In this document: positions 1 to 5,231 of the stretch, piece by piece
Layout: each line of letters begins with the position of its first letter
Numbering within the stretch: position 1 is the stretch's first letter
NCBI GenBank assembly: GCA_030620115.1
Contig: JAUXFG010000225.1
Location: forward strand, 1-5,313
Length of the DNA: 5,313 nucleotides
Direction: 5' to 3'
Source of the DNA: Candidatus Fermentibacterota bacterium
GTDB taxonomy: Bacteria > JAFGKV01
Translations under genes and position numbers: made by a program
The notes under the pieces: generated by a model
What the model saw: the letters and a program-made list of their open reading frames with translations, nothing else
Told to the model about the DNA's origin: nothing
The model's database searches: none

Positions 1-33
1 CTCAACGCTGAACGCTTCCCCCCCTCCCCTCCC

Positions 34-134
34 AGATTCTTCTGTCGCTCCGCTCCCTCAGAATGACACGCATTCACACATCGACATAGGCACCACCACT
101 GTCATTCTGAGCGACCGCAAGGAGCGAAGAATCT
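34..134. repeat. Inverted repeat pair, GTCATTCTGAG...GAAGAATCT family
   Basis: The left arm at 34-67 and the right arm at 101-134 are both 34 nt and are inverted copies of each other. Their outer 9 nt (AGATTCTTC) and inner 11 nt (CTCAGAATGAC) match exactly, while the GC-rich middles differ. The loop is 33 nt. The element resembles dispersed genomic repeats rather than a terminator: there is no T-tract and the loop is long. It lies downstream of the hybrid kinase gene and could stabilise its mRNA 3' end. Confidence 0.75.
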
Positions 135-157
135 CTCCTTACATCCTCTCTCCGTCA

Positions 158-178
158 CCTGAACCCTGAACCCTGAAC
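158..178. repeat. Tandem heptamer (CCTGAAC) x3
   Basis: There are three perfect head-to-tail copies of CCTGAAC, followed by GCT. The flanking motif CTGAACGCT, followed by C-rich sequence with CCCCTC, occurs at 8-16 and again at 173-181, so the inverted repeat at 34-134 sits between two similar C-rich blocks. Confidence 0.85.
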
Positions 179-198
179 GCTCTCTTCCCCCCATCCCC

Positions 199-2646
199 TC
201 ATTTCGCTTGCGTTTTCTCCAGCGTTTCCCTCATGGCCCAGAGCAGATCAGAGAGTGAATATGGCTTTTGAATATAAAGATACCCGCTCTCCCGGATGGT
301 CTCCCACCCCGCCTTCTCATCAGTGTACCCACTGGTAAGTATGACCCCGATTCCGGGTTCGAGCTCCTGCAATTCTCGCACCAAACGAGGCCCATTTCCG
401 TCCGGCAGCACTACATCGCTGAACACAAGATCAAAATCCCTCCCCTCCCTCTCGAATATCTCAAAGGCATCTTTCCTACTTCGCGCAGGTAGAGCCACAT
501 AACCATGCTCAGAAAGCGCCAGTACGGCGAATTCCAGCACTGCTTCCTCATCCTCAACCACAAGAATCCGTTCCCCGCTTCCTCTGGGCATATCGGGAGA
601 AACCTCGATCTGAGACTTCTCCACGACATCGGGTGCTACGGCCGGAACGAATACTCTGAATCTCGCGCCTTGGCCGAGCATGCTCTCCACTTCCACCCAT
701 CCATCGTGTTGCTTCACAATACCATACACCACCGCAAGCCCCAATCCTGTGCCTGTCCCGGGCCCCTTGGTAGTGAAAAAGGGCTCAAAGACATGCGATC
801 GCGTCTCCTCATCCATCCCAAGCCCAGAATCCTCCACCGATATGCAGACGAAGTTGCCCTGCTTGGCCTCAGCGTGGGCCGCACAGTACTCATCGTCCAC
901 CAATATGTTCTCGGTTCTGATGACGATCTCCCCACCTTTCGGCATCGCATCTCTCGCATTAACTACCAGGTTCATTATCACCTGCTCGATGTTCCCAAGG
1001 TCAGCCTTTATGGTCCATACCGCCTCTTCGAGTTCGACTCTCAGCGCCACATTCTCTTCCACGAGACGGGAGAGCATCTTCCACATCTCCTCCAGTAGCG
1101 CATTCGGATCCAGCGGGCTTTTCTCCATGGGATGCCCTCGGCTGAAGAGGAGCAACTGTCTGGTCAGATCCGTTGCCCGTACCGCATTGCGCTGGATCTC
1201 TCGAATATCCCTCCGGGCGAGGTCGTTCTCTCCAAGGTTCATCATTGCAAACTGGGCATACCCTTGAATGGCGGTGAGCAGGTTGTTGAAATCGTGGGCC
1301 ACACCCCCGGCCAACTGTCCCACCGCCTCCATTTTCTGAGCCGTGAGCAATTGTCTCTCGCTCTCGTGCAGCGCATCCTCTGCCTTCTTGCGCTCCTCGA
1401 TCTCTCTCCGCAGACTCTCGTTTGCCTCATCGAGATCCTGTAGAATATTCAGTGTCGCAATCCTTTGCTCTTCACTTCTCTTGAATTGCTGCTGTAGTTC
1501 TGCGGTCTTGTCTTCCACCTTAACAGCAAGCATTCTGCTTGATTCCTCGATCTCTCTTTTGGATTCCTTCAGATTGGCTGCCATTCTATCGAATGCTCTC
1601 GACAGCTGCCCGATCTCATCTCTTCGCGGTGTTCCGACTTTATAGTCGAGATTGCCTTTGATTATCTCTTCTGTGCCCTCGTGTAACTTCCTGATCGGCC
1701 GGATAATCGTTCCAGACAACATCACGGAAAGCGCTGCACCAACGAGCAGGATAGCGCCAAAAAGCACACCTGCCTGTTGGGTGAGCCTCCTGACCGGAGC
1801 GAAGGCCTCTCTCGTGCCCATTTCCGCCACCAGCGTCCATCCCATTTCCGGAATATGGCGGTGGACACAGAGCACATCCCGGTCCTGATAGTTCCGCGAC
1901 AATCCTACTTCAGACATAGCGGCATCCCTGCTGTGCAGTCTGATATCAGCAATATCCCTCATTCGCGCCGGATCGATTCTCCGGGTGAGCACGACATCAT
2001 CCAGGAATCTGGCAGGCGTGATGAAGTATCCTTCCTGGTTTACCAGGTAGATCTCCCCCGTCTCTCCCATGCCGGTTCTCTCGGTGGTGATGTGAAACAG
2101 CCCGTCCTCCTCGTCGAACTCGATGACAATGACCCCCAGAACTCCGCCATGTGCCGGAATCGGCTCCGCGGTGACAAGAACGGCATGCCGGGCATACAGA
2201 GATCGATGAAGATCACTGAGGTAACTTCCTTCTTTCCCCCTCAGGAAAGCCTCCTCGTCGGCCGCATCGGATCCAACATCACCAGAAGAAGAGACAACTA
2301 CCATGCCGTTCTTTTCCAACAGTCGTATTCGAGAGATCGATTGGTGAGATGCGGCGACCTTTGCCAGCTTCTTGTGAGCCCGATCGAGAAATCTCGCATG
2401 ATCATTGTCGCCACTGACCAGATCTCTAAGGACATTCTCTTGTGCGAGCACAATGGTCATATACTCATGTTGAGTCAGAAGTATTTCGATCTCTTCTGCT
2501 CTCAATTTGGCAACAGTCCACAGATGACTGCCAATACGCTCCGTGAGGGACTCTATTGCGACATGTCTTGCTACTGAGATGATACTCACACCGGTAACCA
2601 GAATGGCCAAGAAAATGAGGATAAGAAATCTCGTGCGGAGCCTCAT
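199..2646 (-). CDS. Membrane-bound hybrid sensor histidine kinase (dCache-HAMP-HisKA-HATPase_c-REC)
   Basis: An 815-aa inner-membrane sensor kinase. TM1 spans about residues 7-28 and TM2 about 292-314. They bracket a ~260-residue extracytoplasmic domain of double-Cache type (RIRLLEKNGMVVVSS near 106-120; GETGEIYLVNQEGYF near 194-208). A HAMP linker follows (about 315-365), then a charged coiled coil (about 355-435). The kinase core has an H-box with phosphoacceptor His451 (VAHDFNNLL), an N-box (NLVVNARDAM, 559-568), G1 (DSGLGM, 606-611), an F-box (FEPFFTTK) and G2 (GTGTGLGLA). The C-terminal receiver (about 692-812) has acidic residues Glu698/Asp699, phosphoacceptor Asp744, Thr771 and Lys794, so it looks competent. 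The HDFNN H-box is the type common in hybrid kinases that signal to or through receivers. The start overlaps the stop of the upstream REC-PAS gene (ATGA) and follows AAGGA with a 6-nt gap. No Hpt domain is present. The ligand is unknown; dCache domains often bind small molecules such as amino or carboxylic acids. Confidence 0.95.
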   Translation of the reverse strand: MRLRTRFLILIFLAILVTGVSIISVARHVAIESLTERIGSHLWTVAKLRAEEIEILLTQHEYMTIVLAQENVLRDLVSGDNDHARFLDRAHKKLAKVAASHQSISRIRLLEKNGMVVVSSSGDVGSDAADEEAFLRGKEGSYLSDLHRSLYARHAVLVTAEPIPAHGGVLGVIVIEFDEEDGLFHITTERTGMGETGEIYLVNQEGYFITPARFLDDVVLTRRIDPARMRDIADIRLHSRDAAMSEVGLSRNYQDRDVLCVHRHIPEMGWTLVAEMGTREAFAPVRRLTQQAGVLFGAILLVGAALSVMLSGTIIRPIRKLHEGTEEIIKGNLDYKVGTPRRDEIGQLSRAFDRMAANLKESKREIEESSRMLAVKVEDKTAELQQQFKRSEEQRIATLNILQDLDEANESLRREIEERKKAEDALHESERQLLTAQKMEAVGQLAGGVAHDFNNLLTAIQGYAQFAMMNLGENDLARRDIREIQRNAVRATDLTRQLLLFSRGHPMEKSPLDPNALLEEMWKMLSRLVEENVALRVELEEAVWTIKADLGNIEQVIMNLVVNARDAMPKGGEIVIRTENILVDDEYCAAHAEAKQGNFVCISVEDSGLGMDEETRSHVFEPFFTTKGPGTGTGLGLAVVYGIVKQHDGWVEVESMLGQGARFRVFVPAVAPDVVEKSQIEVSPDMPRGSGERILVVEDEEAVLEFAVLALSEHGYVALPARSRKDAFEIFEREGRDFDLVFSDVVLPDGNGPRLVRELQELEPGIGVILTSGYTDEKAGWETIRESGYLYIQKPYSLSDLLWAMRETLEKTQAK

Positions 2647-3956
2647 CCCTCTTCCTTTTCTGCGTTCCCTTCGCTGATCTCGTAACGCCCCTCTCGGCCA
2701 AGCTCCTGAGACAAAGCGTTCACTTCCTTCTTTAACTCGATCATCCTTAGTTCTCTGCCAACGGCCAGCTTGTTGAACCGTTCCAGTTCCTCATGCTTCT
2801 TTCTCAGCTCTTCCTCCGCACGCTTGCGCTCAGTGATATCGCGTGCCGTTCCCAGGATGTGAGGTCTGCCGTCGTACTCAACCAGACCGGCAAATACCTC
2901 CAAAGTGAGTATGGTTTCCTCAAACCTTCGAACGGTCATTTCGTAAGGACGGAGCTGGGTAGTGCCCGTCTCTGCCGCCTGTTTGATGTTCGCCTTGGCA
3001 ACCTCCAAGGATTCGGCAGTGACAATGTCAGAAAGGCGAATAGAGCCCGTCGGCGGGGAAGTGAGACCCATCAGTTCCTCGGCTGCATGATTCCAGAAGA
3101 CGAATTCCGAGTCGAAGTTCAGCAAGAAAGTGGCCTCCACGCTCTTCTCAACAAGAACTCGGAAACGTTCCTCGCTCTTGCGCAATGTCTCCTCCGCATG
3201 TGTTCGCTCGGTGATGTCCCGTGCAATCCCGCAGAGGCCGATGATCTCCCCCGCACTGTTATGTATCGGCGTCTTGATGATATGAAAAGTGAGCGGAATG
3301 CCCTTCACGGGCTTGGTGTGTTCCTCCTCGACGATCTCGCCGCCCAAAACCCGCGAATCCATCTCCCTGATGTGTGCCCCAGCTTCCTTGCCGAAGAGAT
3401 CATCATCCGTTCGCCCAATGAGCTCCGAGGCCGGAAGATCAAAAAGCCTCTCCATGGCCGGATTGACCTGCGTGTACTTGAAATCCCGATCCTTGATGAA
3501 GATGAAGTCTTGCGCCGTCTCGAAGATGGCTCGGAATCGTTCCTCGCTCTCCCGTAGCGCTCTCTCAACCCTTTTCCGTTCCACGGCGTACCGCATTGTC
3601 CGCGCCAATAGATGGCTCTCCAATTGGTTCTTGAGAAGATAGTCCTGCGCGCCCTTCATTACTCCCTCAAACGCGAGCTCGACATCCCCGAGGCCGGTCA
3701 GCACCACGATGGGGAGCTCCGGGCTGTTGGCATGGACCTTGATGAGCGTTTCCAATCCAGAGCAATCGGGGAGCAAGAGATCCAACAGGATCACATCGAT
3801 CCCTCCTTCGGAGAGACGCTCGAGTCCTACCGAGAGCCGGTCAGCACATTGCAGCTCAAAACGGAAATGTTCCACTCCGGATAGCATCTCCCGAATCATG
3901 CTGACATCTTCGGGGTCATCCTCGATCAGAAGCACCGAAATAGACTGATGAATCAT
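2643..3956 (-). CDS. Response regulator-like protein REC-PAS-PAS with C-terminal coiled coil, no output domain
   Basis: A 437-aa protein, apparently cytoplasmic, with no signal peptide or TM segment. The N-terminal receiver (about 5-125) carries Glu12/Asp13/Asp14, phosphoacceptor Asp59 (ILLDLLLPD), Thr87 (VVLTG) and Lys109 (DYLLKNQL), so all key residues are present. Two PAS/PAC units follow: PAS1 about 137-252 (VNPAMERLFDLPASELIGRT, ending GIARDITERTHAEE) and PAS2 about 261-377 (ending GTARDITERKRAEEEL). The last ~60 residues are a charged helix with the motif FNKLAVGRELRMIELKKEV. I recognise this as a recurring tail in PAS-rich signalling proteins, usually near or in place of a kinase module. 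There is no HisKA, HATPase_c, GGDEF, EAL, HD-GYP or HTH domain. By inference it accepts phosphate from the coupled downstream kinase and acts through protein contacts. The start has GGAG 5 nt upstream. The stop overlaps the kinase start by 4 bp. Confidence 0.93.
   Translation of the reverse strand: MIHQSISVLLIEDDPEDVSMIREMLSGVEHFRFELQCADRLSVGLERLSEGGIDVILLDLLLPDCSGLETLIKVHANSPELPIVVLTGLGDVELAFEGVMKGAQDYLLKNQLESHLLARTMRYAVERKRVERALRESEERFRAIFETAQDFIFIKDRDFKYTQVNPAMERLFDLPASELIGRTDDDLFGKEAGAHIREMDSRVLGGEIVEEEHTKPVKGIPLTFHIIKTPIHNSAGEIIGLCGIARDITERTHAEETLRKSEERFRVLVEKSVEATFLLNFDSEFVFWNHAAEELMGLTSPPTGSIRLSDIVTAESLEVAKANIKQAAETGTTQLRPYEMTVRRFEETILTLEVFAGLVEYDGRPHILGTARDITERKRAEEELRKKHEELERFNKLAVGRELRMIELKKEVNALSQELGREGRYEISEGNAEKEEG
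2647..2657 (-). promoter_or_regulatory. Ribosome binding site of the hybrid kinase gene
   Basis: AAGGAAGAGGG lies directly before the ATG, inside the last codons of the REC-PAS-PAS gene. AAGGA is 6 nt from the start. With the ATGA overlap it supports coupled translation and fixes the kinase start. Confidence 0.7.
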
Positions 3957-4030
3957 GTCTTCTCCGTGGTGAGTATCGCGGTCATCTCAAATACCCCGAT
4001 AAACAATTCTTGTATGCCATCTTCGATGGC
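3953..4030 (-). pseudogene. Possible 3' remnant of a lost gene upstream of the REC-PAS-PAS gene
   Basis: On the minus strand, the frame that ends at a TGA overlapping the REC-PAS-PAS start (ATGA) reads as a protein-like 25-residue tail (AIEDGIQELFIGVFEM, then TAILTTEKT and stop). Upstream of this the same frame runs into a TGCTGGA/T heptamer array and then repeat-derived sequence, where it becomes low-complexity and basic and meets a stop near 4127. The 4-bp overlap is the same as that between the REC-PAS-PAS gene and the kinase gene, so this may be the tail of a third, upstream operon member truncated by repeat expansion or insertion. I do not recognise the family, and 25 residues are too few for proof. 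A chance open frame is a real alternative. Confidence 0.3.
3962..3965 (-). promoter_or_regulatory. Ribosome binding site of the REC-PAS-PAS gene
   Basis: GGAG is spaced 5 nt from the ATG at 3956. It is modest but sufficient, and it lies within the possible remnant coding frame, as expected for a gene that was once internal to an operon. I see no convincing -10/-35 pair just upstream. Confidence 0.5.
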
Positions 4031-4033
4031 AGT

Positions 4034-4054
4034 TGCTGGATGCTGGTTGCTGGT
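4034..4054. repeat. Tandem heptamer TGCTGG(A/T) x3
   Basis: Three contiguous heptamers (TGCTGGA, TGCTGGT, TGCTGGT). An inverted partial copy, CCAGCATC, follows at 4087-4094. The array lies just upstream of the protein-like remnant that ends at the REC-PAS-PAS start. Confidence 0.7.
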
Positions 4055-4101
4055 GGAGCATCTGTTTCGTCTTTTCCTTCCGGTATCCAGCATCGCGAGA
4101 C

Positions 4102-4258
4102 TCGTCGGTCTGCGACGAAGATCGCTTCAAGGGCTACGCCGCCCGTCTTCGCGTACCCTTCGCCGTGGCAGGCCCGTCTACGCCAAGGCTTCCGTCTATG
4201 TATGACAACGCCGTGACAAGCCGCCGTGGCAAGCCGGTCTCGCTCTCTCGGGGAGACC
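4102..4258. repeat. Composite GC-rich repeat with three CGCCGTG(G/A)CA(A/G)GCC copies
   Basis: CGCCGTGGCAGGCC-like units start at 4161, 4209 and 4222. The first and third extend to a shared ending (C/G)GTCT. GCCCGTCT followed by (T/A)CGC occurs at 4141-4152 and 4172-4183. Small inverted repeats are interspersed: TCGTCG/CGACGA at 4102-4107 and 4113-4118; GGTCTC/GAGACC at 4236-4241 and 4253-4258. It looks like a mosaic of dispersed palindromic repeats, not coding sequence. Confidence 0.55.
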
Positions 4259-4289
4259 ACATCTGCGGCATATCTGTGCGCCATAACTG

Positions 4290-4316
4290 CGAGTCCCGCG
4301 CAGTACGCGGGACTCG
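4290..4316. repeat. Perfect 11-bp hairpin with a 5-nt loop
   Basis: CGAGTCCCGCG (4290-4300), loop CAGTA, CGCGGGACTCG (4306-4316). There is no T-tract on either side on either strand, so a rho-independent terminator is unlikely. The inner 19 nt recur with one change in the hairpin at 4624-4644. Confidence 0.8.
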
Positions 4317-4341
4317 ATGTAGCTTATTCTTGCGCGAACCA

Positions 4342-4371
4342 TAGGAACACACTCAGTAGGAACACACTCAG
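4342..4371. repeat. Perfect 15-bp tandem duplication
   Basis: TAGGAACACACTCAG occurs twice with no gap (4342-4356 and 4357-4371). It lies in non-coding sequence, consistent with replication slippage. Confidence 0.9.
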
Positions 4372-4454
4372 CATCGTCTCCCATGTACTTCACCCATGCC
4401 GACAATATAGCAAAGTCCTCATCGAATCACTACTATTCCGGCGAGCGTTTACTT

Positions 4455-4494
4455 GTTGAGAGGTTGAGAAGCTCAGAAGTTGAAGGGTTGGGGA
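4455..4494. repeat. Degenerate octamer array, consensus GTTGAGAR x5
   Basis: Successive 8-mers are GTTGAGAG, GTTGAGAA, GCTCAGAA, GTTGAAGG and GTTGGGGA. The first two are near-identical and the rest decay progressively. It is non-coding, purine-rich on the plus strand. Confidence 0.55.
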
Positions 4495-4594
4495 TGTTTC
4501 ATTTTCCCGTTTTATGGTCTCCGCCTCGCACTACGGCTCACGATAGGAATACGAAATCCCGTAGAGTGATCCCGGAACCGTCGCCACATCACCT

Positions 4595-4668
4595 GTCATT
4601 GCGAGGAGGGCAGCGACGAAGCAATCCCGCGCGGTACGCGGGATCGCCGCGCTTTCGCTCGCGATGAC
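4595..4668. repeat. REP-like element GTCATTGCGAG...CTCGCGATGAC
   Basis: The 74-bp element has terminal inverted ends (GTCATTGCGAG at 4595 and CTCGCGATGAC ending at 4668, one mismatch) and an internal hairpin ATCCCGCG-CGGTA-CGCGGGAT at 4624-4644. It includes the GAGG...GCAGCGACGAAGCAATCCC string typical of this dispersed family, which I have seen in many unrelated environmental bacterial genomes. No protein is encoded; a non-autonomous mobile origin is possible. Confidence 0.7.
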
Positions 4669-4677
4669 CAGCATCTC

Positions 4678-4697
4678 CACCTGTCATTGCGAGGAGG
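4678..4697. repeat. Second, truncated copy of the GTCATTGCGAGGAGG element
   Basis: Twenty bases are identical to 4590-4609 (CACCTGTCATTGCGAGGAGG). After this the copy breaks off into unrelated sequence, so only the left end remains. Confidence 0.8.
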
Positions 4698-4724
4698 TTT
4701 CCGAAAGTATAAAGCACTTCCCGG

Positions 4725-4749
4725 CCTGTCCTGAGCTCAGTCGAACAGC
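4725..4749. repeat. CCTGAGC...GTCGAA-type dispersed motif with a 10-bp palindrome
   Basis: CTGAGCTCAG (4731-4740) is a perfect palindrome flanked by CCTGTC and TCGAACAG. It resembles another widespread intergenic repeat family (CCTGAGC..GTCGAA). It lies about 25-50 bp past the stop of the exported protein gene, where it could mark the transcript end, but no T-tract follows on the minus strand. Confidence 0.4.
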
Positions 4750-4774
4750 TCATCAGCTTATCATCGGTTTCGGG

Positions 4775-5164
4775 TCAGTGGCGGCCCCATAGACGAATCG
4801 TTGCGCGTCCGGGCAGCCTGCCCCGGGTTCGGTATACGAACTCAACCTTCTTGATGACCCGATGTCTGCCTTTCAGGTCTATGACACGGGTCTCACCGCC
4901 GGCCTTGATGAAGCGCCGAACCTTGACATCTTGCGCGTCCCCGTTGCCAAAGTAGACCTTCAGGTCAAGTAGCTCGATACCGTGGTTCAGAACTCGAAGC
5001 TTGATCTTGGTGAAGGTTCCTTCAGCGATAGTGACTCGGATCACGTCGTGATCGGTCCGGACATTGACTTTGCGCTGGCCTAACAACTCCCAGTCAGCAG
5101 CCTGGGCGGACACGGCCGGCAACGAGCAGACGATCAACAACATCAGACTGGTGAACAATCTCAT
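4775..5164 (-). CDS. Small exported protein, DUF2541-like
   Basis: A 129-aa protein with a clear Sec signal peptide: MRLF, a hydrophobic run of about 14 residues (TSLMLLIVCSLPAV), then SAQA with likely cleavage before ADWELL, leaving a mature chain of about 107 aa. The mature part alternates beta-strand-like stretches: DWELLGQRKVN at its start, GIELLDLKVYFGNGD in the middle, then IKAGGETRVIDLKGRHRVIKKVEFVYRT and a terminal ATIRLWGRH. From memory this order matches the DUF2541 family (E. coli YaaI has a comparable layout of LLG start, VYF strand, IKEG turn and ATLKIIG end). The function of that family is unknown to me. The start at 5164 is preferred over an in-frame ATG 36 nt further upstream because AAGGAG lies 7 nt before it and the signal peptide begins there. 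The gene is separated from the two-component genes by 818 bp of repeats, so a shared operon is doubtful. Confidence 0.85.
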   Translation of the reverse strand: MRLFTSLMLLIVCSLPAVSAQAADWELLGQRKVNVRTDHDVIRVTIAEGTFTKIKLRVLNHGIELLDLKVYFGNGDAQDVKVRRFIKAGGETRVIDLKGRHRVIKKVEFVYRTRGRLPGRATIRLWGRH

Positions 5165-5168
5165 GATT

Positions 5169-5177
5169 CCTCTCCTT
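5169..5177 (-). promoter_or_regulatory. Strong ribosome binding site of the exported protein gene
   Basis: AAGGAGAGG on the minus strand places AAGGAG 7 nt before the ATG at 5164. It decides for this start over the in-frame ATG at 5200, which has no comparable Shine-Dalgarno and would put 12 mostly polar and basic residues ahead of the signal peptide. Confidence 0.75.
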
Positions 5178-5197
5178 TTGGGTAAACGGTAACTGTT

Positions 5198-5231
5198 CAC
5201 GGGTTATGTGAAGCGCCACGTTATGTGGAGC
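5198..5231. promoter_or_regulatory. Imperfect direct repeat upstream of the exported protein gene (possible operator)
   Basis: Two copies of a CAC-G-TTATGTG-(A/G)AGC motif lie at 5198-5214 and 5217-5231, sharing GTTATGTG exactly at 5203-5210 and 5220-5227 (17 bp apart). They sit 34-67 bp upstream of the start codon, a usual place for a regulator site or the 5' leader. No clear sigma-70 promoter was seen in 5165-5313, and no gene lies there. The regulatory role is inference from position only. Confidence 0.25.

Larger units (their letters stand above)
3957..4774. other. Gene-free, repeat-rich intergenic region
   Basis: Apart from the possible remnant at 3953-4030, these 818 bp hold no open frame with protein-like composition. 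Open frames on both strands are arginine-, serine- and cysteine-rich, begin without ribosome binding sites and run through the repeats. At least six repeat types occur in succession (listed separately). The sequence between them (about 4372-4454 and 4495-4594) is not recognisable, except for an inverted CTACGG/CCGTAG pair at 4531-4536 and 4559-4564. No tRNA-like or riboswitch-like fold was recognised. Confidence 0.6.

Noticed and set aside
505-1267. Two overlapping plus-strand open frames of about 195 aa
   Set aside because: Both are shadows of the HisKA/HATPase_c-coding part of the kinase gene; histidine-, proline- or serine-rich with no motif.
1777-2577. Long plus-strand open frame (266 aa) opposite the kinase gene
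   Set aside because: It lies entirely antisense to the sensor domain of a well-supported gene, has no domain-like sequence and no ribosome binding site.
2793-3557. Long plus-strand open frame (254 aa) opposite the REC-PAS-PAS gene
   Set aside because: It mirrors the PAS-coding sequence, which has clear PAS/PAC motifs on the minus strand. The antisense product has no recognisable features.
3982-4284. 100-aa minus-strand open frame in the intergenic region
   Set aside because: It is translated from the GC-rich repeat mosaic, rich in Arg, Ala and Cys, with no ribosome binding site; a typical spurious repeat ORF.
4290-4316. Rho-independent terminator
   Set aside because: The stem is strong and perfect, but no T-tract follows on either strand and it is not near a gene end.
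4226-4667. Overlapping plus-strand open frames of 77-94 aa
   Set aside because: They run through the tandem duplication, octamer array and REP-like element; composition is not protein-like.
4590-4697. CRISPR array
   Set aside because: Only two copies of the 20-bp match occur, the element is internally palindromic over 74 bp, and there is no regular spacer or cas gene.
4700-4720. TATAAA/TATACT sequence as a promoter
   Set aside because: No matching -35 at 16-18 bp was found on either strand and no gene starts nearby in a fitting orientation.
5165-5200. Upstream in-frame ATG at 5200 as the start of the exported protein
   Set aside because: It would add 12 mostly polar and basic residues before the signal peptide and lacks a Shine-Dalgarno; the ATG at 5164 has AAGGAG at 7 nt.
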